Shown: piece by piece, positions 9,086-18,057 of the stretch
How the letters are laid out: each line of letters opens with the position of its first letter
Position numbering within the stretch: the first letter of the stretch is position 1
From: Kingella_B sp963529665
GTDB lineage: Bacteria; Pseudomonadota; Gammaproteobacteria; Burkholderiales; Neisseriaceae
DNA: 64,000 nucleotides
Assembly (NCBI GenBank): GCA_963529665.1
Contig: CAUSAG010000002.1
Location: 1 to 64,000, forward strand
Reading direction: 5' to 3'
Made by a program: the position numbers and the translations under genes
Notes under the pieces: generated by a model
Told to the model about the DNA's origin: nothing
Database searches by the model: none
Seen by the model: only the letters and a program-made list of their open reading frames with translations

Positions 9086-9349
9086 TTAAGCCATTGCTTT
9101 AATTTTGGCTGACAAACGGCTTTTGTGGCGAGCCGCTTTGTTTTTATGGAACACACCTTTATCAGCGATGCGATCCAAAACTTTAGTGCTTTCACGGAAA
9201 ACGGCTTGTGCCGCAGCTTTATCACCCGCTTCAACCGCTTTCAACACTTTTTTCACCGCAGTGCGAAAAGCAGTACGCAAACTTGCGTTGTGTGCACGAT
9301 TTTTCAAAGATTGACGAGCACGTTTGCGTGCTTGTGCGCTATTAGCCAT
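9086..9349 (-). CDS. rpsT: 30S ribosomal protein S20
   Basis: An 87-aa, very basic protein starting MANSAQARKRARQSLKNRAH, the S20 hallmark, with AKGVFHKNKAARHKSRL-like C-terminal residues. It binds 16S rRNA in the small subunit body. AGGAG lies 7 bases upstream of the ATG. Single-gene unit, as is common for rpsT. Confidence 0.97.
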   Translation of the reverse strand: MANSAQARKRARQSLKNRAHNASLRTAFRTAVKKVLKAVEAGDKAAAQAVFRESTKVLDRIADKGVFHKNKAARHKSRLSAKIKAMA

Positions 9350-9396
9350 GTAGTTACTCCTAAAATAAAATCAAAGGCAGATTGGTAAAACGCGCC

Positions 9397-9425
9397 ATTT
9401 TAAACAGCAAGCCATGCAAATGCAA
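9397..9425 (-). promoter_or_regulatory. Candidate sigma-70 promoter of rpsT
   Basis: On the minus strand TTGCAT and TAAAAT are 17 bases apart, with the -10 about 48 bases upstream of the rpsT ATG. Confidence 0.45.
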
Positions 9426-9565
9426 GCATTTTCACGCCAGAACAACAATTAGGCAGCCTGAAAACACCCCACCTGCCCGATGCCAATTGCGCCATCATCC
9501 AAGCGTTTTTAACAGCGCAATCGCGCACCAAATAATTTGCATTGCCAGCAAACATTCTAATAATT

Positions 9566-9594
9566 TTCAACGCAATGCAAAATACTGTTAAAAT
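9566..9594 (+). promoter_or_regulatory. Candidate promoter of prmA
   Basis: TAAAAT at 9589-9594 is a fair -10; the matching -35 (TTCAAC at 9566) is weak. It lies in an AT-rich stretch 43 bases before the prmA start. Confidence 0.3.
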
Positions 9595-9636
9595 AGCGTA
9601 ATATAGTTTTAAAACACGTTTGCAAACGCGAAAATC

Positions 9637-10524
9637 ATGTCTTACCAACAAGCCACTATTCCTGTTCCCGAAAGCCTTGCCGAGCAATTATCCGATGCCT
9701 TAATGGATTGCGGCGCGCTATCTGCCGCCATTGAAGATGCCTTCGCTGGCACGGAAAACGAACAGCCAATTTTTGGCGAACCCGATATGCCACAGCAACA
9801 AATGTGGCAACAAAGTCTCATCATCGCCTTGTTTGACGAACACGCCGATGTTGCCCAAATCGTTGCCGATGCGGCAGCCCATATTCAAATTCAAACACCT
9901 GAATACAGCGTGGAAACGCTGGAAGAACAAGATTGGGTGCGCCTAACCCAATCGCAGTTTGATCCGATTAAAATTTCCGATCGCCTGTGGATTACTCCCA
10001 CATGGCACGATGCGCCCGATGCGCACGCCATCAATCTACGCCTAGACCCTGGTTTGGCGTTTGGCACAGGCAGCCACCCCACCACCCACCTTTGCTTGCA
10101 ATGGCTGGACAACAATTTGCGCGGCGGCGAATCGGTGTTGGATTACGGCTGCGGCTCGGGCATCTTAACCATCGCAGCGTTGAAATTGGGCGCGGGCAGC
10201 GCAACAGGCGTGGATATTGACCCGCAAGCGATTAAAGCCAGCAACGACAATGCCGCGCAAAACGAAGTTCAGGCTGCCTTTTATCTGCCCGATGGCTTGC
10301 CGAAAGGGCAGTTTGATGTGGTGGTTGCTAATATTTTGGCCAACCCGCTGCGTATGCTCGGCGATATGCTGGCTGGGCGCACCAAAACGGGCGGCAAAAT
10401 CGTGTTATCAGGCATTTTAGAAGAACAGATTGACGAAATGAGCGCGATTTACGCGCAATGGTTTGACCTTGCCCCTGCCATTGTGAACAACGGCTGGGCG
10501 TGTATCAATGGCGTAAAACGCTAA
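9637..10524 (+). CDS. prmA: Ribosomal protein L11 methyltransferase
   Basis: A 295-aa SAM-dependent enzyme that methylates lysines and the N-terminus of ribosomal protein L11. The SAM motif VLDYGCGSGILTIAALKLGA (about residue 167) and the catalytic-region motif VVANILANPLR are present, and length is normal. A DUS is embedded in the coding region near 10268, read as VQAAF. The zinc-ribbon gene follows after 19 bases and is probably co-transcribed. Confidence 0.95.
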   Translation: MSYQQATIPVPESLAEQLSDALMDCGALSAAIEDAFAGTENEQPIFGEPDMPQQQMWQQSLIIALFDEHADVAQIVADAAAHIQIQTPEYSVETLEEQDWVRLTQSQFDPIKISDRLWITPTWHDAPDAHAINLRLDPGLAFGTGSHPTTHLCLQWLDNNLRGGESVLDYGCGSGILTIAALKLGAGSATGVDIDPQAIKASNDNAAQNEVQAAFYLPDGLPKGQFDVVVANILANPLRMLGDMLAGRTKTGGKIVLSGILEEQIDEMSAIYAQWFDLAPAIVNNGWACINGVKR

Positions 10525-10543
10525 CCCATTCAGAGTACATTTT

Positions 10544-11401
10544 ATGAGCGAAGTTAAAGTTAAATGCCCCAAATGCAGCCACACTTCGGTGTTGGATAGT
10601 GCCGATTTAAACAAAACGCAAGGGCGCGCTGTGTGTTCGTCTTGCAACCATATTTTTCAGCTAGTGAAAAAAAGCAAAAAGGTGCAGCAACCGAATGCTA
10701 AGCCAGATGCCAAACCCACAGAAAAAGCTGCGCCACAAGCCAATGCTTCTAAACTCGCTCAACCCAAAAAAGAAGCAGCCAAAAAAGTGCCATTGGAAGG
10801 CGAAGTGTTAGCCAAAGAAAAACCCGATGCCGATAAGCTGCGCGAGCAAACCGCTCAATCATTGGATCATTTCTTTAACAACATGCAGGCGAAAAAAGAA
10901 ACTGGCTCGCCCAAAGTTGCCAAAACCGTTCACGAAATCAGCAAGCAACATCACGAGCAGCGCCCGTTGAAATATCGCGTTCCCCGCGCCGATGGTGTTG
11001 CGCATACCTTTGCCGAAGTGGGCAATAACACCGCTTTTTCTCTGCTTAATCGCGATAGCATCAGCAGCCAACTTCCCCAAATTGCCATGAAACCTGCCGT
11101 AAAAAACAACAAAACCACCGCTGTGAGCGAAATGCGCACCGATGGTCAGCAAAACAACATCACCATCCACACCGATAGCCTTGTGTTCACCTTGCTAGGC
11201 GATGGACAAGGCAACACCAGCATGGCACCCGTTGCCGCACCCAATGCGCTTGCGCTGGGCAATCATGCGCCCACCATTCCGCCAACGCAAAACGATGTTG
11301 CGCTTTCGCCCAGCGGCGAATTTAACTGGATGGCGGCTTCCATTGCTGCGCTGATGGTGTTGATTATGCAGCTTTTTTATTGGGTGCTGGATATTCGCTA
11401 A
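10544..11401 (+). CDS. Zinc-ribbon membrane protein, MJ0042/DUF3426-like
   Basis: A 285-aa protein with an N-terminal CxxC...CxxC zinc ribbon (Cys 8, 11, 31, 34), a long lysine- and alanine-rich disordered part (about 40-120), and one transmembrane helix close to the C-terminus (about 262-282). The ribbon matches the MJ0042-type finger found in proteobacterial genes beside prmA; the function is unknown. Sits 19 bases downstream of prmA. Confidence 0.7.
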   Translation: MSEVKVKCPKCSHTSVLDSADLNKTQGRAVCSSCNHIFQLVKKSKKVQQPNAKPDAKPTEKAAPQANASKLAQPKKEAAKKVPLEGEVLAKEKPDADKLREQTAQSLDHFFNNMQAKKETGSPKVAKTVHEISKQHHEQRPLKYRVPRADGVAHTFAEVGNNTAFSLLNRDSISSQLPQIAMKPAVKNNKTTAVSEMRTDGQQNNITIHTDSLVFTLLGDGQGNTSMAPVAAPNALALGNHAPTIPPTQNDVALSPSGEFNWMAASIAALMVLIMQLFYWVLDIR

Positions 11402-11414
11402 CCCCAAAAAGATT

Positions 11415-11447
11415 AAAGGCAGCCTGAAATCGGTTTTCAGGCTGCTT
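11415..11447. terminator. Inverted DUS pair after the prmA unit
   Basis: AAAGGCAGCCTGAAA and TTTTCAGGCTGC face each other over only a few bases, directly after the zinc-ribbon gene and before the next small gene. Confidence 0.5.
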
Positions 11448-11482
11448 ATTTGCTGTTGTCCTACCCTTTTTCAGGCTGCCTT

Positions 11483-11716
11483 ATGACCACTCGCAAACGT
11501 TATCTGATTCTAACTATTCTGTTTTCATTACTTTTTATCGCGCTGTTGCTGATGGGCAGTTATTTGATTCGCATCGGCAGCAAGCAATTTGGCGTGGCTG
11601 CGCTTTTGTTTTCTTTTGGCGCAGTGATGGGGCAATTCACCAGCCTTGCGCTGTATATCCGCCAAGTTGCGCGTGAACAACTTGCCAAGCAAAACGCCAA
11701 CAATAAGGCAGCCTGA
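11483..11716 (+). CDS. Small membrane protein of unknown function
   Basis: A 77-aa protein with two hydrophobic segments (about 8-28 and 36-58) and a basic C-terminal tail, so probably a two-helix inner-membrane protein. The ATG at 11483 follows directly after a DUS; there is no clear Shine-Dalgarno. Its stop codon TGA lies inside the next DUS (GCA GCC TGA), giving the C-terminus KAA. Confidence 0.5.
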   Translation: MTTRKRYLILTILFSLLFIALLLMGSYLIRIGSKQFGVAALLFSFGAVMGQFTSLALYIRQVAREQLAKQNANNKAA

Positions 11717-11780
11717 AAACGCATTGAGCAAGTTCAACGGCATTTCAGGCTGCCTATCTTATTTTCAAGCAAAGGAAACC

Positions 11781-12383
11781 ATGCTCTCCCAAATCGTTCT
11801 CGCCAGCAACAACGCAGGCAAATTGCGCGAATTTTCCGCCCTATTTGCCGCGCAGCACATCCAAATTCTGCCGCAATCCGCGTTCAACACACCCGAATGC
11901 GCCGAGCCTTATGGCACGTTTGTTGAAAACGCGCTTGCCAAAGCGCGGCACGCCAGCCAACACAGTGGACTTCCTGCCTTGGCAGACGACAGCGGCATCT
12001 GCATCAACGCGCTGGCTGGCGCACCTGGTGTGCATTCGGCGCGATACGCGGGCGACAATCCCAAATCCGATGCCGCCAACAACGCCAAAGTGTCCGCCGA
12101 ACTTGCGCTGCACGCGGATAAATCTTGCTACTACGTTTGCGTGCTGGTTTTCGTGCGCCATCCCGACGACCCGCAACCCATCATTGCCGAAGGCATCTGG
12201 CGCGGGCAATGGCAGCCTGAAAGCGCAGGCGAACACGGCTTTGGCTACGACCCGCATTTTTATTTGCCCGAATACAGCTGCACCGCTGCGCAACTTGCGC
12301 CAGAAACCAAAAACCAAATCAGCCATCGCGCCCAGGCGCTGCGCGTTTTGTTGGAGAAAATTCAGGCTGCCTGCGCGGCATAA
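11781..12383 (+). CDS. rdgB: XTP/dITP diphosphatase (RdgB/HAM1)
   Basis: A 200-aa pyrophosphatase that removes non-canonical purine nucleotides (ITP, XTP) before they enter DNA. Family motifs are visible: LASNNAGKLREF at the N-terminus, ADDSGICI, GVHSARYAG and GFGYDPHF. AAAGGAA is 6 bases upstream of the ATG. DUS copies lie inside the gene (12211, 12360), encoding QPES and QAA. Confidence 0.95.
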   Translation: MLSQIVLASNNAGKLREFSALFAAQHIQILPQSAFNTPECAEPYGTFVENALAKARHASQHSGLPALADDSGICINALAGAPGVHSARYAGDNPKSDAANNAKVSAELALHADKSCYYVCVLVFVRHPDDPQPIIAEGIWRGQWQPESAGEHGFGYDPHFYLPEYSCTAAQLAPETKNQISHRAQALRVLLEKIQAACAA

Positions 12384-12405
12384 CGAAGCGACCACGCCCA
12401 AATAC

Positions 12406-12438
12406 AAAAGCCATTCATTGAACGAATGGCTTTTTTTG
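12406..12438 (+). terminator. Rho-independent terminator of rdgB
   Basis: AAAAGCCATTC (12406-12416) pairs with GAATGGCTTTT (12424-12434), followed by more T. This is a conventional hairpin that is not made from DUS. Confidence 0.85.
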
Positions 12439-12447
12439 CGGACAAGG

Positions 12448-12738
12448 CTACAAAATCTCAAACAACTGCCCCAGCAACATATCGCGCAGCAGATGATTGG
12501 TTTCAGGCTGCCGCAACAATGCTGCCAGTTCGGCATCAATTTCCACATATTCCACGCTTTGGCGTATTCGTTTTAATGCGCGGCCGTATTCTTGTGCGGT
12601 TTCTTCGCGCAGCTTCATGCCCCAAAAGGGTTCGCTTTTAAAAACGTTAGCGAGATTGCCTTTGCTGGAATCTTTGAGGCAGCCTGAAAAGGCGAAATGC
12701 GCGGCATGGTCTTGTGTGTCTTTATGCTGAACGATTTT
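12448..12738 (-). pseudogene. Gene remnant or short unknown gene
   Basis: The minus strand stays open for 96 codons from just after a DUS-borne TGA (12739-12741) to TAG at 12448. The composition looks coding: a charged, helical segment (REETAQEYGRALKRIRQSVE) and an end GQLFEIL. No ATG, GTG or TTG occurs before residue 40 (12618), so the credible start would leave 56 aa without a ribosome site. Directly upstream in frame is ATG GCA GCC TGA, that is, a start codon cut short by a DUS. Family not recognised. The rest of 12384-12962 is DUS and a degenerate palindromic repeat. Confidence 0.4.
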
Positions 12739-12962
12739 TCAGGCTGCCATGTTTACAGGATAAGGCAGCCTGAAATCCAAAATGGAGCGGAGAATTGTTG
12801 CCAAATGGCGCGTTCAATATGGGCTAACGGGTGGGCAAGATGTTTGCGCGCCGCCAGCATGCCATGTATTGCATTGCCAAAAATTTCAGGCTGCCTTTGT
12901 TGGGGAAAACAAAGGCAGCCTGAAAAGGCAAACAGCTAATCAGCGCAGCATTTCTCTGCGCA

Positions 12963-15900
12963 CTATTTATCCCCCATCGCCATCAAGCTAGCGTTGCCCC
13001 CTGCGGCGGTGGTGTTTTCGCTGCATGAGATTTCGTGGTAAAGCTGCAAGGTGTTGAGCGTTTCGCGGGCGTCGATCAGGCGGACGATGGCGCCTTCTCG
13101 TGCGGCGAGCGCTTGCTTGGTGGCAATTGGCAATGCTTCTAGCGCGACAACGGCGTCTATATCGGCGGATTGCTCGGGCGTTCCATCCACACGCAGGTAG
13201 GCGATGAATTGGCTGGCGTAGGCGGCAAGCGGATGCTCGGGGCTGACAACCACCACGCTGCCCATCGCGCTGATTTCGGCAAGCGCGGCAACGGCTTGGG
13301 CGAGTGTGCCGCCGTAGAGCCACACGGCGGCGGGGCTGTGCCATGTGAGGGTGTTGGTTTCGCCGGTGCAGCTGGGCAAATCTAGGCTGCTGTCGGCAAG
13401 GCTGAACACGCGGGCGGTGCCGAGTGTTTCGGCGATTTGGCGTTTTTCAGGCTGCGTGAGCGGCAGTTGCGCCAGCATATCTTGGATGGTGTAGAGCACG
13501 TCTTCGTCGGCAAAACCTTGTTCGTTGGTGGGGGCAATCCAGTTTTTCAGGCTGCTGAGACGTTGCAAATAGAACGGCCCTCCTGCTTTGGGCCCTGTGC
13601 CCGATAAGCCGTGCCCGCCGAAGGGTTGTACGCCCACCACCGCGCCCACGATATTGCGGTTCACATACACATTACCTGCTTCCACGCGGCGGCGGATTTG
13701 GTTGATGCGGCTGTCTATGCGGCTGTGGATGCCGTGGGTGAGCGCGTAGCCTGTGCGGTTGATGTGTTCAACCAGTTGGTCTAGCTCTTCGCTGCGATAG
13801 CGGACAACGTGTAGCACAGGGCCAAACACTTCGCGTTTGAGTTCGCTCAAATCGTTGAGTTCAAACAGGATGGGGGCGACAAATGTGCCGCGCTCGGCGG
13901 TTTCAGGCTGCATTTTGACTTCGTGGTACGACTTCGCCACGCTTTTCATTTTTTCAATGTGGGCAAGCAGGTTGGCTTGGGCTTCGCCATCGATAACGGG
14001 CCCGATGTCGGTTTCCAGCAGCACGGGGTTGCCTACGTTAAGCTCGTCCATCGCGCCTTTAATCATGGCAAGGGTTTTATCGGCGATGTCGTCTTGTAAA
14101 CAAAGGATGCGCAGCGCGGAGCAGCGTTGCCCTGCGCTGTCAAAGGCGGAGTTGATCACATCGGCAACCACTTGCTCGGGCAAGGCGGTGCTGTCCACAA
14201 TCATGGCGTTTTGCCCGCCTGTTTCGGCAATCAGCACGGGGTAGTCTTCGCGCTGGGCGAGCGTGCGGTTAATCAGTTGGGCGACTTCGGTTGAGCCTGT
14301 GAAAATCACGCCTGCGATGCGTGGGCCTTGGGTGAGCGCTGCGCCCACGTCGCCCGCGCCCAGCACGAGCTGCAAGGCGGTGGCGGGGATGCCTGCTTGA
14401 TGCATCAGTTGCACGGCGTAATGCGCGATTAGGCTGGTTTGTTCGGCGGGCTTGGCGACTACGGTGTTGCCTGCTGCCAGCGCGGCGATGGTTTCGCCGG
14501 TGAAGATGGCGAGTGGGAAGTTCCACGGGCTGATGGTAATCATCACGCCTTTGCCGCTGGCTTGGTTGGCTAGGGTGTGCTCGGCTTCGTGGGCGTAGTA
14601 GCGGCAGAAATCGACGGCTTCGCGCACTTCGGCGATGGCGTTGGCTAGGGTTTTGCCTGCTTCGCGCACGGCGAGCATCATCAGCGCGGGGGTGTGTTGT
14701 TCCAGCAGGTCGGCAAAGCGTTTCAGGCTGCCTGCGCGCTCGGCGGCGGGGGTGGCTGCCCATTGGGTTTGCGCAGCGAGTGCGGCATCAATGGCGGCGC
14801 TGGCGGTTTGTGCGTTGGCAAAGGCGACGCTGCCAACAATGTCGCTGTGGTCGGCGGGATTAAGCACGGAGTGGACTTCGCCTTCGGCAACGGGCTTGCC
14901 GTTAATCAGCGATGTGGCGGTGTAGCTTTGGGCGCAGGCGGTTTTCAGGCTGCCTTCTAGCTGTTGCAACTCTATTTCGTTGGCAAAGTCTATGCCGCGC
15001 GAGTTTTTGCGGGCTTCGCCGTATAGGTTTTCAGGCTGCGGTAGGTGGCTGTTGGCTTGGATGCCGTCTTGTTCAATCGTTTCAAATGGGCTGCGGATGA
15101 GTTCGTCTAGGCTGATGTGTTCGTCCACAATTTGGCTGACGAACGATGTGTTCGCGCCGTTTTCTAGCAGGCGGCGCACCAAATAGGCGAGCAGGGTTTC
15201 GTGTGTGCCCACGGGGGCATACATACGGCAGCGTCTGCCGAGATTTTGTTCGCCGACCACTTGGTCGTACAGCGTTTCACCCATGCCGTATAGGCATTGG
15301 TGTTCAAAGTCTTTGCCTTGCCCCATTTGGTAGATGGCGGCAAGGGTGTAGGCGTTGTGGGTGGCGAATTGGGGGAAGATGGCATCTTGCGCGCTCAGCA
15401 GCTTGCGGGCGCAGGCGAGATAGGAGATGTCGGTATGGACTTTGCGGGTGTAAACGGGGTAGCCGTTGAGCCCTTCTACTTGCGCCCATTTGATTTCGCT
15501 GTCCCAATACGCGCCTTTAACGAGACGCACCATCAGGCGTTGCTTGTGTTGTCGCGCTAAATCAATCAGGTAGTCAATCACAAAGGGGCAGCGTTTTTGG
15601 TAGGCTTGCACCACCAAGCCGATGCCGTTGTAGCCCGCTAAATCGGGGTCGGCAACCAGCGCGGCAACGAGGTCTAGCGAGAGTTCTAGGCGGTTGGCTT
15701 CTTCGGCGTCAATGTTGAGCCCGATGTCGTATTGTTTCGCCAGCACAAAAAGCTGTTTGAGCTTGGGCAACAGCTCGTTCATCACGCGGCTGTGTTGGGC
15801 GCGGGCATAGCGGGGATGGATGGCGGAGAGTTTGACGGAGATGCCGTTGCCGTCATACACGCCTGCGCCTTGGGCATCTTTGCCGATGGCGTGGATGGCG

Positions 15901-16568
15901 TTTACATAGTCTTGGTAGTAGCGCTCGGCATCAGCGGCGGTCATGGCGGCTTCGCCGAGCATATCAAAGGAATAGCGGTAGCCCATTTTTTCGCGCTCTT
16001 TGCCGTTGGCAAGGGCTTCTTCTATGGTTTGCCCGCTGACAAATTGTTTGCCCATTAGGCGCATGCCGTAGTCCATGCTTTTGCGGATAAGGGGGGCGCC
16101 GCCTTTGGCTAATACACTTTTCAGGCTGCCTGCTAGGGTGTCGCTGCTGTGGGATGTGAGTTTGCCTGTGAGCAGTAAGCCCCATGCGGAGGCGTTGACA
16201 AACAGCGATGGGCTGTTGCCGAGGTGGCTTTGCCAGTTGCCGCCTGAAAGTTTGTCTTGGATGAGTTCGTTGCGGGTGGCAGCATCGGGCACGCGCAGCA
16301 GGGCTTCGGCAAGGCACATCAGGGCGATGCCTTCTGCGCTGGATAGGGAGAATTCGTGCATCAGGGCATCCACGCCGTTGGCTTTGGTGCGATTGGCGCG
16401 CACTTGGGTTACCAGTTTGCGGGCAAGCTCGCTGGCGGCGGCGCGTTCGGCTTCGGTCATTTGGGCGCGTTGCAGCATATCGGTTACGGCTTCGGTTTCA
16501 TCGCGGCGATAGGCTTGGGTGATGGCTTGGCGCAGGGGGGATTGGGTGGGGTGGGCGAATTGGAACAT
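12963..16568 (-). CDS. putA: Bifunctional proline dehydrogenase/L-glutamate semialdehyde dehydrogenase
   Basis: Oxidises proline to glutamate in two channelled steps, passing electrons to the membrane quinone pool (FAD) and to NAD+. At 1201 aa it lacks the N-terminal ribbon-helix-helix of E. coli-type PutA, so it should not repress its own locus. The proline dehydrogenase barrel carries RLVKGAYWDSEIKWAQ; the aldehyde dehydrogenase half has FTGSTEVA, ETGGQNAM and the active-site region SAGQRCSALRI. The start at 16568 has AAAGGA upstream. putP lies upstream on the same strand, so this is a proline-use locus. Confidence 0.97.
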   Translation of the reverse strand: MFQFAHPTQSPLRQAITQAYRRDETEAVTDMLQRAQMTEAERAAASELARKLVTQVRANRTKANGVDALMHEFSLSSAEGIALMCLAEALLRVPDAATRNELIQDKLSGGNWQSHLGNSPSLFVNASAWGLLLTGKLTSHSSDTLAGSLKSVLAKGGAPLIRKSMDYGMRLMGKQFVSGQTIEEALANGKEREKMGYRYSFDMLGEAAMTAADAERYYQDYVNAIHAIGKDAQGAGVYDGNGISVKLSAIHPRYARAQHSRVMNELLPKLKQLFVLAKQYDIGLNIDAEEANRLELSLDLVAALVADPDLAGYNGIGLVVQAYQKRCPFVIDYLIDLARQHKQRLMVRLVKGAYWDSEIKWAQVEGLNGYPVYTRKVHTDISYLACARKLLSAQDAIFPQFATHNAYTLAAIYQMGQGKDFEHQCLYGMGETLYDQVVGEQNLGRRCRMYAPVGTHETLLAYLVRRLLENGANTSFVSQIVDEHISLDELIRSPFETIEQDGIQANSHLPQPENLYGEARKNSRGIDFANEIELQQLEGSLKTACAQSYTATSLINGKPVAEGEVHSVLNPADHSDIVGSVAFANAQTASAAIDAALAAQTQWAATPAAERAGSLKRFADLLEQHTPALMMLAVREAGKTLANAIAEVREAVDFCRYYAHEAEHTLANQASGKGVMITISPWNFPLAIFTGETIAALAAGNTVVAKPAEQTSLIAHYAVQLMHQAGIPATALQLVLGAGDVGAALTQGPRIAGVIFTGSTEVAQLINRTLAQREDYPVLIAETGGQNAMIVDSTALPEQVVADVINSAFDSAGQRCSALRILCLQDDIADKTLAMIKGAMDELNVGNPVLLETDIGPVIDGEAQANLLAHIEKMKSVAKSYHEVKMQPETAERGTFVAPILFELNDLSELKREVFGPVLHVVRYRSEELDQLVEHINRTGYALTHGIHSRIDSRINQIRRRVEAGNVYVNRNIVGAVVGVQPFGGHGLSGTGPKAGGPFYLQRLSSLKNWIAPTNEQGFADEDVLYTIQDMLAQLPLTQPEKRQIAETLGTARVFSLADSSLDLPSCTGETNTLTWHSPAAVWLYGGTLAQAVAALAEISAMGSVVVVSPEHPLAAYASQFIAYLRVDGTPEQSADIDAVVALEALPIATKQALAAREGAIVRLIDARETLNTLQLYHEISCSENTTAAGGNASLMAMGDK

Positions 16569-16629
16569 GGTGGGGTGTCCTTTCTGTCGGCGTTTTTTGG
16601 GGGGAGTGTTAGGGGGGTATTGGGGTGTG

Positions 16630-17033
16630 TTGGGGCAGCCTGAAAATAGCTTTATGCTTTGTGGCAAACGTTATAGATGGTTTGTAATTTGGTTTTCAGG
16701 CTGCATCAGATGGTTGCGGCAGCCTGAAAACGAGTTGGGGGCTTTGTGGTTAGCATTCGTTAAAGGCAGCCTGAAAAGGGTTTATGTTTTATGGCAAACG
16801 CTGGCGTGAATCCACAATTTAGTTTTCAGGCTGCATCAGTATAGTTGCGGCAGCCTGAAAACAACCTTGTTCTTTGCATCCAGCCCAACGTGCTAGCCGC
16901 GCCGCTGCTTCGCACTCGCTTTAATATCAGGAGAACCATTGGGCAGCCTGAAAATAAGTTATGGCTTTGTAGTGAACATTGGCAGTTACCTGCTTTGGTT
17001 TTCAGGCTGCATCAAGCAACCAAAGGCAGCCTG
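16630..17033. repeat. Dense DUS array upstream of putA
   Basis: About ten DUS or DUS-like motifs in 400 bases, alternating GGCAGCCTGAAAA and TTTTCAGGCTGCATCA, separated by similar spacers (versions of GCTTTGTGGCAAACG recur). The reverse-oriented copies end in CAT instead of CCT. No gene seen in 16569-17106. Confidence 0.65.
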
Positions 17034-17106
17034 AAAGCAACTTCGCGCATCACATCCAGCCCCGCGCACTATCCGCGATGCCATCATTTCGCGCACAGCC
17101 CCTTTT

Positions 17107-17739
17107 TCACCCTGCCGTTGCCTGCGTTTCCCGAAATCGCCCGTGCTGCAAAAAATAAGCAACTTGCTGGGCAACTTTGTCGTCAAACAGCAAGCCCGAA
17201 TGGCTGCATGGCACAACAAGCTGTTGGCTATTGGGCAGGGCGGTTTCGGCAAGGGCGACTGTGCCGTCGTTGGGTTCGGCAAACTGGTTTATCAGCCGCC
17301 CCAAGCCTGATGAAACGGTGCCTGCGATGCTGCCGCATTCAATCGGCAGCGGTTGATTCGGCAGGCTGCCATCCAGCGCGTTTTGCCATGAATCGCCAAT
17401 CATGCGCGGCATAATTTGTTTAACGCGCTGCGCGGTTTGGCTGCCTTGGTGCGGCGAGCCAAGCGTTACGGCGCGGGCTTGCAGCAATTCGGGGTGGATG
17501 GCGGCAAGGTGGCGCAGCAGCAAGCCGCCAAGGCTGTGGGCAACGAAATGGGTGGGCAAAATGCGGTTGCGCTGGATATGCTCGGCAAGGGCAATGGCAT
17601 GGCTTTTCAGGCTGCCTTTGGTGGTGGGGTAGCTGAAATAATGGGGGATAAAGCCATGCGCGGCGAGACGTTTGCCCAGCGGTTTCATCACAAGGGCGTT
17701 CATGTGCAAGCCGTGCAGCAGTAAAACGTTTTGGGTCAT
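17107..17739 (-). CDS. Alpha/beta hydrolase, lipase-like
   Basis: A 210-aa hydrolase with the nucleophile elbow AHSLGG (Ser at about residue 69), an N-terminal LLLHGLH oxyanion-region motif and a likely catalytic His near VPCSHSGLLF. The pattern matches PGAP1-like or class-2-lipase-like esterases. The substrate is not readable from sequence. It lies between putP and putA on the same strand but is separated from both by DUS-rich spacers, so a shared function is not implied. Confidence 0.75.
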   Translation of the reverse strand: MTQNVLLLHGLHMNALVMKPLGKRLAAHGFIPHYFSYPTTKGSLKSHAIALAEHIQRNRILPTHFVAHSLGGLLLRHLAAIHPELLQARAVTLGSPHQGSQTAQRVKQIMPRMIGDSWQNALDGSLPNQPLPIECGSIAGTVSSGLGRLINQFAEPNDGTVALAETALPNSQQLVVPCSHSGLLFDDKVAQQVAYFLQHGRFRETQATAG

Positions 17740-18057
17740 GGGGATGATGTGGGCAGCCTGAAAACTTATCTGCGCCTGTTTGTTGTTGGTAAAGATTTGT
17801 TGATGGGGCTTGCCAGCGCGGTATGTTTTTCAGGCTGCATTAGATAATCGGCTATTCGCGTTTGCGGCAGCCTGAAAATCTGTGTGCAAGCCAAGTGAGC
17901 ATGGCAAATGCGGTTGGCAACATTTTCAGGCTGCATCAGATAAACCAACATCCGCGCCGTTTATCCGCCAATCAAATTTCGCCAAAGGCTTTCGTCAACA
18001 ATTAACAATTCAGGCAGCCTGAAAATCGCATCAACACGTTTTCAGGCTGCCTGTGCA
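17740..18057. repeat. DUS-rich spacer, no gene seen
   Basis: Contains about seven DUS-like motifs in both orientations, including TTTTCAGGCTGCAT variants like those upstream of putA, and a near-terminal inverted pair (about 18012-18055) that may terminate putP on the minus strand. Confidence 0.5.

Noticed and set aside
16630..17033. CRISPR-like appearance of regularly spaced repeats
   Set aside because: The repeats are DUS in alternating orientation with uneven spacers that resemble each other, and there are no cas genes.
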